The notes under the pieces are model-generated. The model was not told the DNA's origin, searched no databases, and was given only the letters and a program-made list of their open reading frames with translations. The position numbers were made by a program, and so were the translations under genes. Below, one piece after another: positions 1 to 8,868 of a DNA stretch of 64,000 bases. The first letter of the stretch is position 1. Each line of letters opens with the position of its first letter. Source of the stretch: Bacillota bacterium (lineage in GTDB: Bacteria; Bacillota; Clostridia; Lachnospirales; Lachnospiraceae); the NCBI GenBank assembly GCA_023437715.1, contig JAEZFK010000032.1, forward strand, positions 101,791 through 165,790, read 5' to 3'.

Positions 1-499
1 AAAAGAATATTTCTACGAATACTTTGAGCCTACGGATAAGCTTGGAGCGGATCTGCCTAACCCCAAGAGCCACGTTGCCTATGGCTTTGCAACCCATGTG
101 GTGATCTTAGATGACGACGGCCGTGTGGCAGAGGTGTATGCTGCCCATGATTCCGGAAAGGTAGTCAACCCCATCGCCATCCAGGGACAGATCGAAGGCG
201 GCGTTTTAATGGGCCTTGGCTATGCCCTGACAGAGGACTGGCCTTTAAAGGACTGCGTTCCCCAGGCAAAATTCGGAACCCTTGGCTTAATGAGGGCCGA
301 TCAGATCCCGGATATCCACGCTATTTATGTGGAAAAGGAAGAATTGCTTGATGCAGCATACGGTGCAAAGGGAATCGGCGAAATTGCCACCATACCCACA
401 GCGCCTGCTGTCCAGGGAGCTTATTATGCTATGGACCATGTGTTAAGGACAAAGCTTCCTATGGAAGACACATTCTATTCCAAGAAAAAGAAAAAATAA
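1..499 (+). CDS. Xanthine dehydrogenase-type molybdenum hydroxylase, large subunit (3' part only)
   Basis: The reading frame is open from base 2, so the gene starts before the window and only about 165 C-terminal residues are visible. They match the end of a molybdopterin-binding subunit of the xanthine dehydrogenase family: a DSGKVVNP segment, the glycine-rich GQIEGGVLMGLGYAL stretch, and AKGIGEIATIPTAPAV, whose GxGE glutamate corresponds to the family's catalytic base. The Lys-rich tail (KKKKK) ends at a TAA, and a strong terminator follows. The wording resembles the selenium-dependent xanthine dehydrogenase (XdhD-like) group more than the XdhA at 51260, but the redox domains lie outside the window, so subfamily and selenium dependence are inferred. 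A selD locus in the same window is consistent with it. Confidence 0.85.
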   Translation, partial: KEYFYEYFEPTDKLGADLPNPKSHVAYGFATHVVILDDDGRVAEVYAAHDSGKVVNPIAIQGQIEGGVLMGLGYALTEDWPLKDCVPQAKFGTLGLMRADQIPDIHAIYVEKEELLDAAYGAKGIGEIATIPTAPAVQGAYYAMDHVLRTKLPMEDTFYSKKKKK

Positions 500-520
500 G
501 CAGATAATCGACATAGAAAA

Positions 521-552
521 AGACAGGTGAATCGTTCGCCTGTCTTTTTTTT
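521..552 (+). terminator. Rho-independent terminator after the molybdenum hydroxylase
   Basis: AGACAGGTGAA pairs with TTCGCCTGTCT (one G-T wobble) around a TCG loop and is followed at once by eight T. It closes the upstream hydroxylase gene. Confidence 0.9.
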
Positions 553-632
553 ACGCGATCCCTGTCTGAATTGCCGGAATGATTCCTGTCTGCCGGAAAA
601 TAATTGTGCACAATCACAGAAAAACGACGAAT

Positions 633-661
633 TTGACAATGAGTTCGGACAATAGTATAAG
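633..661 (+). promoter_or_regulatory. SigmaA promoter of the sugar ABC operon
   Basis: TTGACA (633-638) and TATAAG (656-661) are separated by 17 bases, about 60 bases before the first gene of the ABC operon and downstream of the preceding terminator. No operator was recognised around it. Confidence 0.75.
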
Positions 662-724
662 CATATATTCAGGGTTCATTATATAATGGAAAAAAAGAAT
701 TAAGGGGAAATGAAGGAGGATAAG

Positions 725-2005
725 ATGGAGAAGATCAAAGTCGCCCTGGCGGGACTTGGAAGCAGAGGAAAGGATGCTTATGCACCGGCTGCAAAGCTGT
801 TCCCGGAGAAAATGGAAATAGCTGCGGTGGCGGATATCGATGAAGCAAAAGTAGAAGAGGTGGCCCGGGAATACGGGGTTCCCAGGGAACAATGCTATCA
901 CAGCGCAGAGGAAATGCTGTCCCAGGATAAGCTGGCAGACGTGATGTTCATTACCACCCAGGACAGGCAGCATGTGGGGCATGCCATTCCGGCTTTGGAA
1001 AAGGGGTATGACCTTTTGCTGGAAAAGCCCATTTCCCCGGATTTAAAGGAGTGCAGGGAGATTCTTAAGGCGGCTGAAAAATGGGGCCGCAGGGTGGTGG
1101 TCTGTCATGTGCTGCGCTATACGCCGTTTTACACAAGGGTGAAAGAGCTTCTGGACTCCGGCGTAATCGGCGATGTGGTCACTGTCATGGGAATTGAAAA
1201 TGTAGGCTACTGGCATCAGGCCCACAGCTTTGTCCGGGGAAACTGGAGAAATTCGGAGATCACCAGCCCCATGATCCTTCAAAAATGCTGCCATGACATG
1301 GATCTTTTGCTGTGGCTTACGGGAAAGACCTGCAAGTCCGTGTCCTCCTTTGGAAGCACCTATTTATTCAAAGAGGAAATGGCCCCTGAGGGAGCTGCCT
1401 GCCGCTGTCTGGACGGCTGCAGGGTAAAGGGGGAGTGCCCCTTTGATGCGGAGAAAATCTATATCACCAATGAAAAAACCGGTATCGACCACGGGCATGA
1501 CGAGTGGCCCTGCAATGTGCTGACCCTTCATCCAACAAGAGAATCGGTTCTGGAAGCCATAAAGACAGGCCCCTACGGAAGATGCGTATACCATTGCGAC
1601 AACAATGTGGTGGATCATCAGGTGGTGAACCTATGTATGACCGATGGCTCCACCATCAGCTTTACCATGACAGGCTTTACAGAGGAGAACTCCCGCTATA
1701 CCAAGTTTATGGGAACAAAGGGAGAGATCGTCGCAAGGCTCCATGACAACATCATAGAGGTGAGGCCCTTTGGAAAGGAAGAAGAGACCATAGATGTTTC
1801 CCAATTGTCCGATGATTTTTCCGGCCATGCAGGCGGTGACAACCGGATGGTTTTGGAATTTCTTGAGATGATCGGAGAGGGAAAGGAGCCGGGCTTAGCC
1901 ATGACCACCCTGGAAAAATCTTTGGAAAGCCATTTCGTCGCCCTGGCAGCCGAATTATCCAGGACTTCAGGAGGAACCTTAATACATTTGGAAGATGTCC
2001 GATAA
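725..2005 (+). CDS. Gfo/Idh/MocA family NAD(P)-dependent oxidoreductase
   Basis: A cytoplasmic dehydrogenase of about 426 residues, probably acting on a sugar or sugar derivative. The N-terminus has a Rossmann nucleotide-binding motif (VALAGLGSRG) and the family's EKPIS motif near residue 105. A Cys-rich insertion around residues 225-240 (CRCLDGC..GECPF) occurs in one branch of the family and may bind metal. I chose the ATG at 725 because AGGAGGA lies 4-5 bases before it; an in-frame ATG at 710 is possible but contains that ribosome site. It is the first gene of an operon with the binding protein and two permeases that follow, so it probably converts the imported sugar or a product of it. The substrate cannot be read from sequence. 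Confidence 0.85.
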   Translation: MEKIKVALAGLGSRGKDAYAPAAKLFPEKMEIAAVADIDEAKVEEVAREYGVPREQCYHSAEEMLSQDKLADVMFITTQDRQHVGHAIPALEKGYDLLLEKPISPDLKECREILKAAEKWGRRVVVCHVLRYTPFYTRVKELLDSGVIGDVVTVMGIENVGYWHQAHSFVRGNWRNSEITSPMILQKCCHDMDLLLWLTGKTCKSVSSFGSTYLFKEEMAPEGAACRCLDGCRVKGECPFDAEKIYITNEKTGIDHGHDEWPCNVLTLHPTRESVLEAIKTGPYGRCVYHCDNNVVDHQVVNLCMTDGSTISFTMTGFTEENSRYTKFMGTKGEIVARLHDNIIEVRPFGKEEETIDVSQLSDDFSGHAGGDNRMVLEFLEMIGEGKEPGLAMTTLEKSLESHFVALAAELSRTSGGTLIHLEDVR

Positions 2006-2048
2006 GGACTCTGATCATATAAAAATGAATAAAAGGAGAAGATGGATT

Positions 2049-3347
2049 ATGAAGAAGAGCAATGGAATCAAGGCAATGGCAATGGGAATGGCGGTCCTTA
2101 CCGCATTGAGCCTGGGAGCGTGCAACGGAGGCGGAGGAGCTTCAGGCACAAAGGGCGGAACTACCACACTTAGTTTCGGTATCTGGGATGAAAAGCAGCG
2201 TCCCACCATGGAGGCCATGGTTCAGGCCTATGAAAAGACTCATGAGAACGTAAAAATTGAAATCCAGCTCACTCCCTATAAGGGCGGAGAGTACTGGACA
2301 AAGCTGGAGGCTGCCGCAACCGGTGGAACTGCACCGGACGTATTCTGGCTGAATGTGCTCCATGCAGAGGATTACAATGACGGAGGAATTCTGCTGGATT
2401 TAAAGGATTATGCGGAAAAGGCAGGCTTAGACCTCAAGAGCAATTTCCCGGAATCCTTGGTAAAGGCTTACACCTTCGGAGATAAGCTGATAGCCATACC
2501 AAAGGATTTTGACACCAATGCCCTGTGGTATAACAAGGAGCTCTTTGATAAAGCAGGGGTTGCATATCCTACCGATGACTGGACCTATGAGGACCTGGTA
2601 AAGGCCTGCAAGGACCTTGCGGCAGGGGGACTTCCGTCAGGAGCCTATCCGTTTGCCTGTCCCATTGACTTCCAGACCTGGTATTATCCCACCGTATATG
2701 CGGCCGGCGGCTGGATCTTAAATGAGGATAAGACGGAAACCGGATATACAGATCCCAAGACACAGAAGGGCATCCAGTGCTGGATTGACCTGATCAATGA
2801 CGGCTATTCCCCGTCGGCCGCCGCACTGTCGGAAACGACTGCTGATGCCATGTTTGAGGGCGGACAGCTGGCCATGACTCTGGCAGGCTCCTACATGACG
2901 CCTGAATACACCAGCAATGACGCCATCAACACAAAGATCAATCTGGTGGAGTTCCCGGAATATAACGGCGTGGAGCCAAATATCATAAACGGCCTGGGCT
3001 ATGCCGTGTACTCAGGAAGCAAAAATAAGGACGCTGCCGCAGATTTCGCCCTTTGGATGGGAGGCGAAGAAGCCATGAAGATCCAGGGAGAAAGCGGAGT
3101 CGTCATTTCCGCCAGAAACGATGCCCAGAAATACTTCGGAGATTCCAACAAGGACTTAAACCTGGCCGCTTATACCAATCATTCCGGTGAGGCCAATCCG
3201 CTTCCTGTCTGCAAGTCTGTTGCAGAAATATATGATCTGGAAGCAGAGGCTTTAAAGGCAGCATATTCCGGTGAAAAGCCCCTGGCAGACGTATGTGCAC
3301 AGCTTAAGACAGATTCAGATGCCATTCTGGCAAAGAATAAGAAATAG
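2049..3347 (+). CDS. Sugar ABC transporter substrate-binding lipoprotein (family 1)
   Basis: An extracellular solute-binding protein of about 432 residues that would deliver a sugar to the permeases at 3357 and 4263. It starts with a lipoprotein signal peptide: lysines, a hydrophobic core and a lipobox LGAC, so the mature protein is anchored at a Cys near residue 24. The body has family features such as a TLSFGIWDE strand, TGGTAPDVFWLN near the hinge and ALWYNKELFDKAG. The frame is open back to 1995 and overlaps the previous gene, but ATG 2049, preceded by AAAGGAGAA, gives the proper signal peptide. No ATPase gene lies in this operon, so a shared MsmX-type ATPase is expected; the one at 16489 is a candidate. 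Confidence 0.9.
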   Translation: MKKSNGIKAMAMGMAVLTALSLGACNGGGGASGTKGGTTTLSFGIWDEKQRPTMEAMVQAYEKTHENVKIEIQLTPYKGGEYWTKLEAAATGGTAPDVFWLNVLHAEDYNDGGILLDLKDYAEKAGLDLKSNFPESLVKAYTFGDKLIAIPKDFDTNALWYNKELFDKAGVAYPTDDWTYEDLVKACKDLAAGGLPSGAYPFACPIDFQTWYYPTVYAAGGWILNEDKTETGYTDPKTQKGIQCWIDLINDGYSPSAAALSETTADAMFEGGQLAMTLAGSYMTPEYTSNDAINTKINLVEFPEYNGVEPNIINGLGYAVYSGSKNKDAAADFALWMGGEEAMKIQGESGVVISARNDAQKYFGDSNKDLNLAAYTNHSGEANPLPVCKSVAEIYDLEAEALKAAYSGEKPLADVCAQLKTDSDAILAKNKK

Positions 3348-3356
3348 GAGCGGGGA

Positions 3357-4247
3357 ATGAAAATAACCAAACGGCAATGGAAAGAATGGGGGGAGGGATA
3401 TTTATTCATCACGCCTCTTTTGGCCGGGATCTGCCTCTTTTATATTTTCCCTTTCATTCAGAATTTCTGGTTCAGCTTTAATGAAGTAAATAAATTCAAT
3501 TTAGCCACTTTCTGCGGCCTGGGCAATTATATTGAAATGCTTCAGGATAAGGAGCTGTGGGAAGCCCTGGGCAATACCGCCCTCTATGTGGCGGTCACCG
3601 TACCGGCGGGCCTTATGCTTTCCCTGCTTGTGGCAGCCCTGCTCAATACGAAGATCAGGGGGACTTCCCTTTACCGCACCATTTACTTTCTGCCCTCCGT
3701 GACCATGTCCGCGGCTGTTGCAATGGTGTGGAGATGGATTTATAACGAGCAGTACGGCCTTTTAAATGCGGCGGTGAAATTTTTCGGATTTCCCGGCCAC
3801 GGCTGGCTGACGGATAACCGGACGGCCCTTTTCATGGTCATGATCGTGGGAATATGGGGAACTGTGGGCTACAACATGATTATTCTCCTTGCCGGTATGC
3901 AGGGCATATCAAGGTCCTATTATGAAGCGGCGGCTGTGGATGGGGCAAATGGTTTTCACCGTTTCTTCTACATCACCATCCCCATGCTGTCGCCCACCAT
4001 ATTTTTTGTTTTGATTACATCCATCATCAGCGGTTTTCAGGTATTTGACACTATTTACATCATGATCGGAAAGGCCGGAATGGCTTACAAGAGCACACAG
4101 ACCCTGGTTATGATCTTTTACCGCAATGCCTTTGATTACGGTCATAAGGGGTATGCGGCAGCCATATCCATCTTTATCTTCCTTCTGATTATGCTGGTAA
4201 CGGTGATCCAGATGATCGGACAGAAGAAATGGGTAAATTATGAATAA
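3357..4247 (+). CDS. Sugar ABC transporter permease (MalF/UgpA-type)
   Basis: An integral membrane protein of 296 residues with six predicted membrane segments. The cytoplasmic EAA loop that contacts the ATPase is visible as YYEAAAVDGANGFHRFFYITIPML around residues 185-208. The size and EAA loop fit the first permease of CUT1 carbohydrate importers. The start lies 9 bases after the binding-protein stop, with AGGAGCGGGGA as ribosome site, so the genes are co-transcribed. Substrate is unknown; the nearby rhamnose genes suggest rhamnose or a rhamnose-containing oligosaccharide, which is inference from position only. Confidence 0.92.
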   Translation: MKITKRQWKEWGEGYLFITPLLAGICLFYIFPFIQNFWFSFNEVNKFNLATFCGLGNYIEMLQDKELWEALGNTALYVAVTVPAGLMLSLLVAALLNTKIRGTSLYRTIYFLPSVTMSAAVAMVWRWIYNEQYGLLNAAVKFFGFPGHGWLTDNRTALFMVMIVGIWGTVGYNMIILLAGMQGISRSYYEAAAVDGANGFHRFFYITIPMLSPTIFFVLITSIISGFQVFDTIYIMIGKAGMAYKSTQTLVMIFYRNAFDYGHKGYAAAISIFIFLLIMLVTVIQMIGQKKWVNYE

Positions 4248-4262
4248 AGGAGGAGAAGCCGG

Positions 4263-5090
4263 ATGAAGACAATGAGCAGAAGAAAAAGGCTACTGATCCA
4301 TCTGATTTTAATTGCCGGGATCGGCATTACCGTGCTTCCCTTTCTCTGGATGCTTTGTACCTCATTTAAGACAAAGGGAGAGGCCATGGCCATACCTCCC
4401 ACCATTTTGCCGGAGCGGTTTGTGACAGAGGCCTATTTCTCCGTGGTGACTGCCCTTCCTTTCGGAAGAATTTATATGAATACTATCCTTTCCACAGTCA
4501 TCACGGTTGCAGGCCAGGTGGTAATCTGTACCCTGGCCGCCTATTCCTTTGCGAGAATCAAATTTCCGGGAAGAGATGTTTTATTCTTGCTGGTGCTTTC
4601 CGTGCTGATGGTGCCGGGACAGATTTTCCTGGTGCCCCAGTACTTGATTGTACAGAAGCTTGGCCTTCTGGATACGATTTTTGCCCTCTTTCTGCCTAAC
4701 CTTTTCAGCGCTTTCGGGACCTTTTTAATGCGGCAGTTTTTCCTGTCAATTCCCAATGAGCTGGAGGAGGCGGCCATACTGGACGGCTGCAGCAGGTTCC
4801 AGGTTCTGGTCAAAATTATGGCTCCCCTGATCAAATCAGGGATCGTGGCCCTTGTCATTTTCACGGCGAAGTTCGCCTGGAATGATTTTATGTGGCCTCT
4901 GATCGTAAATACTTCCACCGCAAAGATGACTCTGGCTCCGGCTCTTTCTACGCTCCAGGGCCAGCATTTAAATGATTATCCGGCACAAATGGCAGGCGCT
5001 GTCCTGGCCGTTATCCCTATGATTGTACTGTTTTTTACTTTCCAGAAGCAGTTTATCGAGGGTGTGGCACATACGGGAGTAAAGGGATAA
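4263..5090 (+). CDS. Sugar ABC transporter permease (MalG/UgpE-type)
   Basis: The second CUT1 permease, 275 residues, with six predicted membrane segments and an EAA loop ELEEAAILDGCSRFQVLVKI near residues 165-184. The C-terminus FIEGVAHTGVKG is typical of MalG-type permeases. It starts 15 bases after the previous stop with AAAGGAGGAG as ribosome site, and should form a heterodimer with the 3357 product. No further convincing gene follows in the operon; a 22-codon Lys/Arg-rich frame at 5091 is not supported. Confidence 0.92.
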   Translation: MKTMSRRKRLLIHLILIAGIGITVLPFLWMLCTSFKTKGEAMAIPPTILPERFVTEAYFSVVTALPFGRIYMNTILSTVITVAGQVVICTLAAYSFARIKFPGRDVLFLLVLSVLMVPGQIFLVPQYLIVQKLGLLDTIFALFLPNLFSAFGTFLMRQFFLSIPNELEEAAILDGCSRFQVLVKIMAPLIKSGIVALVIFTAKFAWNDFMWPLIVNTSTAKMTLAPALSTLQGQHLNDYPAQMAGAVLAVIPMIVLFFTFQKQFIEGVAHTGVKG

Positions 5091-5382
5091 ATGAAGGAAA
5101 TCGGAGTCAAAAAGAAAGGGAATAACCGTAAGAACGGGAACCGGGAAGAAAGAAAATAACGCTGGAACTAACCATTAAAAACAAGGATGCAATTAAAGAA
5201 GCCAGGCTTTTGAAAATCTTGAATTGAAGTATTTGAAAAACTTTAAAACCGCCGGTTTCAGGCTGAAATAAGATCTGATATTTTATTTATCAGAAGGCTG
5301 TTTCTGTAATAAACCAAGGAAATCCTGCATATAATTGGTAACATATGGTTGATTAAAAATTTCTTTAAAGGAGAGAACCGAT
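5091..5382 (+). other. Intergenic region between ABC operon and small coiled-coil gene
   Basis: No gene is supported here. An AT-rich inverted repeat, TCTGATA and TATCAGA around 5274-5294, could form a weak hairpin but lacks a T tract. A TATAAT at 5330-5335 could be a -10 box for the 5383 gene, but no -35 is visible at the right distance. Confidence 0.4.
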
Positions 5383-5616
5383 ATGCCAAGAGGAGTAAGA
5401 AAAACACAGCTTGAAAAGCTGCAGGAAGAATTAAAGGATGTGCAGGATTCCATTCAGCAGTACAAGGACAGTCTGGTCACTTTAGGCGAGAAAGAAAAAG
5501 AAATCCAGGATAAAATAAAGCTGGAACAGTTTAAGGAAGTATCCACCATCTTAGACGAGCATGAGATGTCTATCATGGATTTAAAGGAATTACTTATTTC
5601 ATCAAAAACAGAGTAG
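5383..5616 (+). CDS. Small coiled-coil protein of unknown function
   Basis: A 77-residue protein with a basic start (MPRGVRKTQ), a heptad-patterned helix rich in Glu, Lys and Leu at about residues 8-50, and a short second helix near SIMDLKELLIS. No signal peptide or membrane segment is seen. The layout (long coiled coil plus short Leu-rich helix) recalls DUF4315-like small proteins, but I cannot assign a family. The ribosome site AAAGGAGAGA is good and an intrinsic terminator follows, so it is probably a real single-gene unit between the ABC operon and the rhamnose genes. A regulatory or scaffolding role is only a guess. Confidence 0.7.
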   Translation: MPRGVRKTQLEKLQEELKDVQDSIQQYKDSLVTLGEKEKEIQDKIKLEQFKEVSTILDEHEMSIMDLKELLISSKTE

Positions 5617-5648
5617 AATGGGAAACAGCATTTTCATGGCTTTTATGC

Positions 5649-5690
5649 AAATAAGGACGCAGTTTTAATTAAACAGCGTCCTTATTTTTT
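5649..5690 (+). terminator. Rho-independent terminator after the coiled-coil gene
   Basis: AAATAAGGACGC (5649-5660) pairs perfectly with GCGTCCTTATTT across a 15-base loop, then a T run. It separates the small gene from rhaB. Confidence 0.9.
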
Positions 5691-5741
5691 ATGTGGAAAT
5701 CCGTTATGATAAAAGAAGAAAAGAAGGGGAGAGTGGTTTAC

Positions 5742-7190
5742 ATGGAAAAATACTATTTAGCCATAGACATCGGCGCTTCCAGCGGCCGCCATATTCTGGG
5801 GACCGTAAGAGAGGGGAAGGTCATCCTTGAGGAAGTCTACCGGTTTGACAATGGCATGGAATGGAAAGACGGCCGCCTATGCTGGAATGTGGAGTCCTTA
5901 TTTGCAGAAATTAAAGAAGGAATGAAACAATGCAGGAAGCTGGGAAAGATTCCTTTCTCCATGGGCATTGACACCTGGGCCGTGGACTTTGTTCTTCTGG
6001 ATGAGAAAGGCCGGATGCTGGGAAATGCGGCCGGATACCGGGATGACAGGACAAAGGGAATGGACGAGAAGGTATATGAGACCATTTCCTTAAAGGAGCT
6101 GTACAAAAGAACCGGGATTCAGAAGCAGATATTCAACACCATTTACCAGCTGACCGCCGTCAGGGAAACAAATCCGGAGCAGCTTGAAAAAGCGGAAGAC
6201 TTTTTGATGATCCCGGACTACTTCCATTATCTGCTGACCGGGGTGAAGAAGCAGGAATACACCAATGCCACCACCACTCAGCTGGTGGACCCGGTGAAAG
6301 GGACCTGGGACTATGAGCTGATTTCCATGCTGGGCCTGCCGGAAAGGCTCTTTAAAGAGCTTTCCATGCCCGGCCGGCTTGTGGGAGAGCTGACGGAGGA
6401 GATCAGGGAGGAAGTGGGCTTTACCTGTCAGGTAGTGCTTCCGGCCACCCATGATACGGGCTCCGCCGTCATGGCGGTTCCTGTAGCTCCGGGAAGCAGC
6501 GCTTTTGCAGGAGATATTCTCTATATCAGCTCCGGGACCTGGTCTCTTATGGGGACGGAACTGAAGGCCGCAGATTGCTCGGAAAAGAGCATGGAAGCCA
6601 ATTTTACCAATGAAGGGGGCTATGATCACCGCTTCCGGTATTTAAAGAACATCATGGGCCTGTGGATGATCCAGTCCGTAAAAAAGGAACTGGAAAATCA
6701 GGGCCAGAAATTCACCTTTGCAGAGCTTTGCAGCCTGGCAGCGGAGGAAGATATTGCTTCCCTTGTGGACTGCAATGACAGCGTGTTCCTGGCGCCGGAG
6801 AGCATGATCCGGGCGGTGCAGGATTCCTGCAGGAAATCGGGAATGGAAGTGCCTGAAAGCCCGGGCCAGCTGGCAGCGGTCATTTACAACAGCCTCGGGG
6901 CCTGCTACGGAAAGACGGTCAGAGAGCTGGAAGCCATTACCGGAAAGACCTATTCGTCTGTCAATGTGGTAGGCGGCGGCTCCAATGCGGAATATTTGAA
7001 CCAGCTTACGGCCGAATTTACAGGCAAGACCGTTTATGCAGGACCGGGAGAGGCTACGGCCATCGGAAATCTGCTGGCCCAGATGCTTGCGGCAGGGGAA
7101 TTTGACAGTCTGGAAGCGGCCAGGGAAGCTGTTTACCGGTCTTTTGCCATCAGGGAATACAAGCCCGGTGTCAAAGGGCATGAACAGTAA
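5742..7190 (+). CDS. rhaB: Rhamnulokinase
   Basis: Phosphorylates L-rhamnulose to L-rhamnulose-1-phosphate with ATP, in the cytoplasm. The 482-residue protein is a FGGY-family sugar kinase: the first phosphate loop AIDIGASSGRHILG is at residues 6-19, the ATP-site motif YISSGTWSLMGTEL lies mid-protein, and the second nucleotide segment VVGGGSNAEYLNQL is near residue 410. The length is close to known RhaB proteins (about 489). The frame is open back to 5691, but ATG 5742 follows GGGGAGAG at good distance and begins at the conserved domain. It heads rhaB-rhaM-rhaA-rhaD; I could not identify its promoter with confidence or a local RhaS/RhaR activator. Confidence 0.95.
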   Translation: MEKYYLAIDIGASSGRHILGTVREGKVILEEVYRFDNGMEWKDGRLCWNVESLFAEIKEGMKQCRKLGKIPFSMGIDTWAVDFVLLDEKGRMLGNAAGYRDDRTKGMDEKVYETISLKELYKRTGIQKQIFNTIYQLTAVRETNPEQLEKAEDFLMIPDYFHYLLTGVKKQEYTNATTTQLVDPVKGTWDYELISMLGLPERLFKELSMPGRLVGELTEEIREEVGFTCQVVLPATHDTGSAVMAVPVAPGSSAFAGDILYISSGTWSLMGTELKAADCSEKSMEANFTNEGGYDHRFRYLKNIMGLWMIQSVKKELENQGQKFTFAELCSLAAEEDIASLVDCNDSVFLAPESMIRAVQDSCRKSGMEVPESPGQLAAVIYNSLGACYGKTVRELEAITGKTYSSVNVVGGGSNAEYLNQLTAEFTGKTVYAGPGEATAIGNLLAQMLAAGEFDSLEAAREAVYRSFAIREYKPGVKGHEQ

Positions 7191-7252
7191 TCAGGGAAAT
7201 ACTTTCGGATATACAATAAGATATACAATAATAAGGAAAGGGCGGAATTTAC

Positions 7253-7567
7253 ATGATAAGAAAATCATTTAAAATGTTTTTAAACGAGGGGATGGCCGAG
7301 GAATACGAAAAAAGGCACAACATGCTCTGGCCGGAGATGAAGGACATGATCCATGAATGCGGCGGCCATAACTATTCCATTTTTCTGGACCAGGAAACCA
7401 ATGTCCTTTACGGTTATATCGAAATTGAGGACGAAGAGAAGTGGGCAAAGTCTGCGGACACGCCCATTAACCGGAAATGGTGGGACTTCATGGCGGACAT
7501 CATGGCCACCAACCCGGATAACAGCCCGGTTTCCGTGGATTTGAAGCCGGTGTTTCATTTAGACTGA
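7253..7567 (+). CDS. rhaM: L-rhamnose mutarotase
   Basis: A 104-residue cytoplasmic enzyme that interconverts alpha and beta anomers of L-rhamnose, feeding the isomerase. The RhaM family is recognised from the N-terminal F..FLNEGMAEEYEKRHNMLWPEM block with its His, the NYSIFLD strand and the C-terminal NRKWWDFMADIM segment with the paired Trp. Length equals the usual 104 residues. It lies 62 bases after rhaB and 41 before rhaA, in the same direction. The ribosome site (AAAGGGCGG) is moderate. Confidence 0.95.
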   Translation: MIRKSFKMFLNEGMAEEYEKRHNMLWPEMKDMIHECGGHNYSIFLDQETNVLYGYIEIEDEEKWAKSADTPINRKWWDFMADIMATNPDNSPVSVDLKPVFHLD

Positions 7568-7608
7568 CAGAGACTTTATATAAAAATATGAAAAGGAGAA
7601 TACAAGCT

Positions 7609-8859
7609 ATGATGATGAAAGAAAGATATGAATCGGCAAAGGAAGCATATAAGGCAATCGGTGTTGATACGGATAAGGCCCTTGAGGCGCTGAAAAACAT
7701 CCCCATTTCCATGCACTGCTGGCAGGGGGACGACGTAATCGGATTTGACGGGGCAGGAGCCTTATCAGGCGGAATCCAGGCCACCGGCAATTACCCGGGG
7801 CGCGCGAGAAATCCCCAGGAGCTGATGGCTGATATGGATAAGGCTTTAAGCCTGATTCCTGGAAAGCACAGAATCAACCTTCACGCAAGCTATGCCATCT
7901 TTGAGGACGGGGAGTGGGCGGACAGGGATAAGCTGGAGCCAAAGCATTTTGCAAAATGGGTGGAATTTGCGAAAGAGAGAGGCCTGGGAATTGACTTTAA
8001 TCCCACCTTATTTTCCCATCCAAAGGCGGAAAACGCCACCCTTTCCAGTGAAAATGAGGAGATCCGCAGCTTCTGGATTGACCATGTAAAGGCCTGCATC
8101 CGCATTTCCGAGTATTTTGCAAAAGAGCAGGGAACTCCCTGCACCATGAATATCTGGATTCCTGACGGCTTTAAGGATATTCCCGCAGACCGCACGGCTC
8201 CCAGAGCCAGGCTGAAAGATTCTCTTGACCAGATTCTTTCCATGGATTACGATAAGTCTAAGGTATATGCAGCCGTTGAGTCCAAGGTGTTTGGAATCGG
8301 CATGGAAAGCTGTACCGTGGGCTCTCATGAGTTCTACATGAATTACGCTTCCAAGAATGATATTCTCTGCCTTCTGGACAACGGACATTACCATCCCACA
8401 GAGGTGGTATCCGATAAGATTTCTTCCATGCTCCTGTTCTTTGACAAGGTGGCCCTTCACGTGACCAGACCGGTGCGCTGGGACAGCGACCATGTGGTGC
8501 TCTTTGACGACGAAACAAAGGAGATCGCAAAGGAGATCATTAGAGGAGGAGCGGACCGGGTGCTTCTGGCCCTTGACTTCTTTGACGCCAGCATCAACCG
8601 TTTAAGCGCCTGGGTGGTGGGCATGAGAAACATGCAGAAAGCCCTGTTAAACGCCCTGCTGCTTCCCAATGAGAAGCTTGCTAAGTTACAGGAGGAGCGG
8701 AATTTCACAGAGCTGATGATGCTTCAGGAAGAGCTTAAGCTTTACCCGGTAGGAGATGTATGGAATTATTTCTGTGAAATAAACGGAGTTCCTGCAAAGG
8801 AAGACTGGTTTGAAGAAATACGCAGCTACGAAAAAGAAGTGCTGATGAAACGGATGTAG
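7609..8859 (+). CDS. rhaA: L-rhamnose isomerase
   Basis: Converts L-rhamnose to L-rhamnulose in the cytoplasm and needs divalent metal. The protein has 416 residues, the normal family size, and carries the signatures SMHCWQGDDVIGFD (N-terminal), INLHASYAIF, GIDFNPTLFSHPKA and the metal-site region LLDNGHYHPTE. Three ATGs lie in tandem at 7609-7617; AAGGAGAA eight bases before 7609 favours the first. An in-frame ATG at 7588 would put the ribosome site inside the gene and is less likely. Spacing to rhaD is 9 bases. Confidence 0.96.
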   Translation: MMMKERYESAKEAYKAIGVDTDKALEALKNIPISMHCWQGDDVIGFDGAGALSGGIQATGNYPGRARNPQELMADMDKALSLIPGKHRINLHASYAIFEDGEWADRDKLEPKHFAKWVEFAKERGLGIDFNPTLFSHPKAENATLSSENEEIRSFWIDHVKACIRISEYFAKEQGTPCTMNIWIPDGFKDIPADRTAPRARLKDSLDQILSMDYDKSKVYAAVESKVFGIGMESCTVGSHEFYMNYASKNDILCLLDNGHYHPTEVVSDKISSMLLFFDKVALHVTRPVRWDSDHVVLFDDETKEIAKEIIRGGADRVLLALDFFDASINRLSAWVVGMRNMQKALLNALLLPNEKLAKLQEERNFTELMMLQEELKLYPVGDVWNYFCEINGVPAKEDWFEEIRSYEKEVLMKRM

Positions 8860-8868
8860 GAGGAAAAT

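Noticed and set aside
5091..5159. A 22-codon Lys/Arg-rich frame directly after the second sugar permease
   Set aside because: No ribosome site of its own, very low complexity, and no sign of conservation can be seen.
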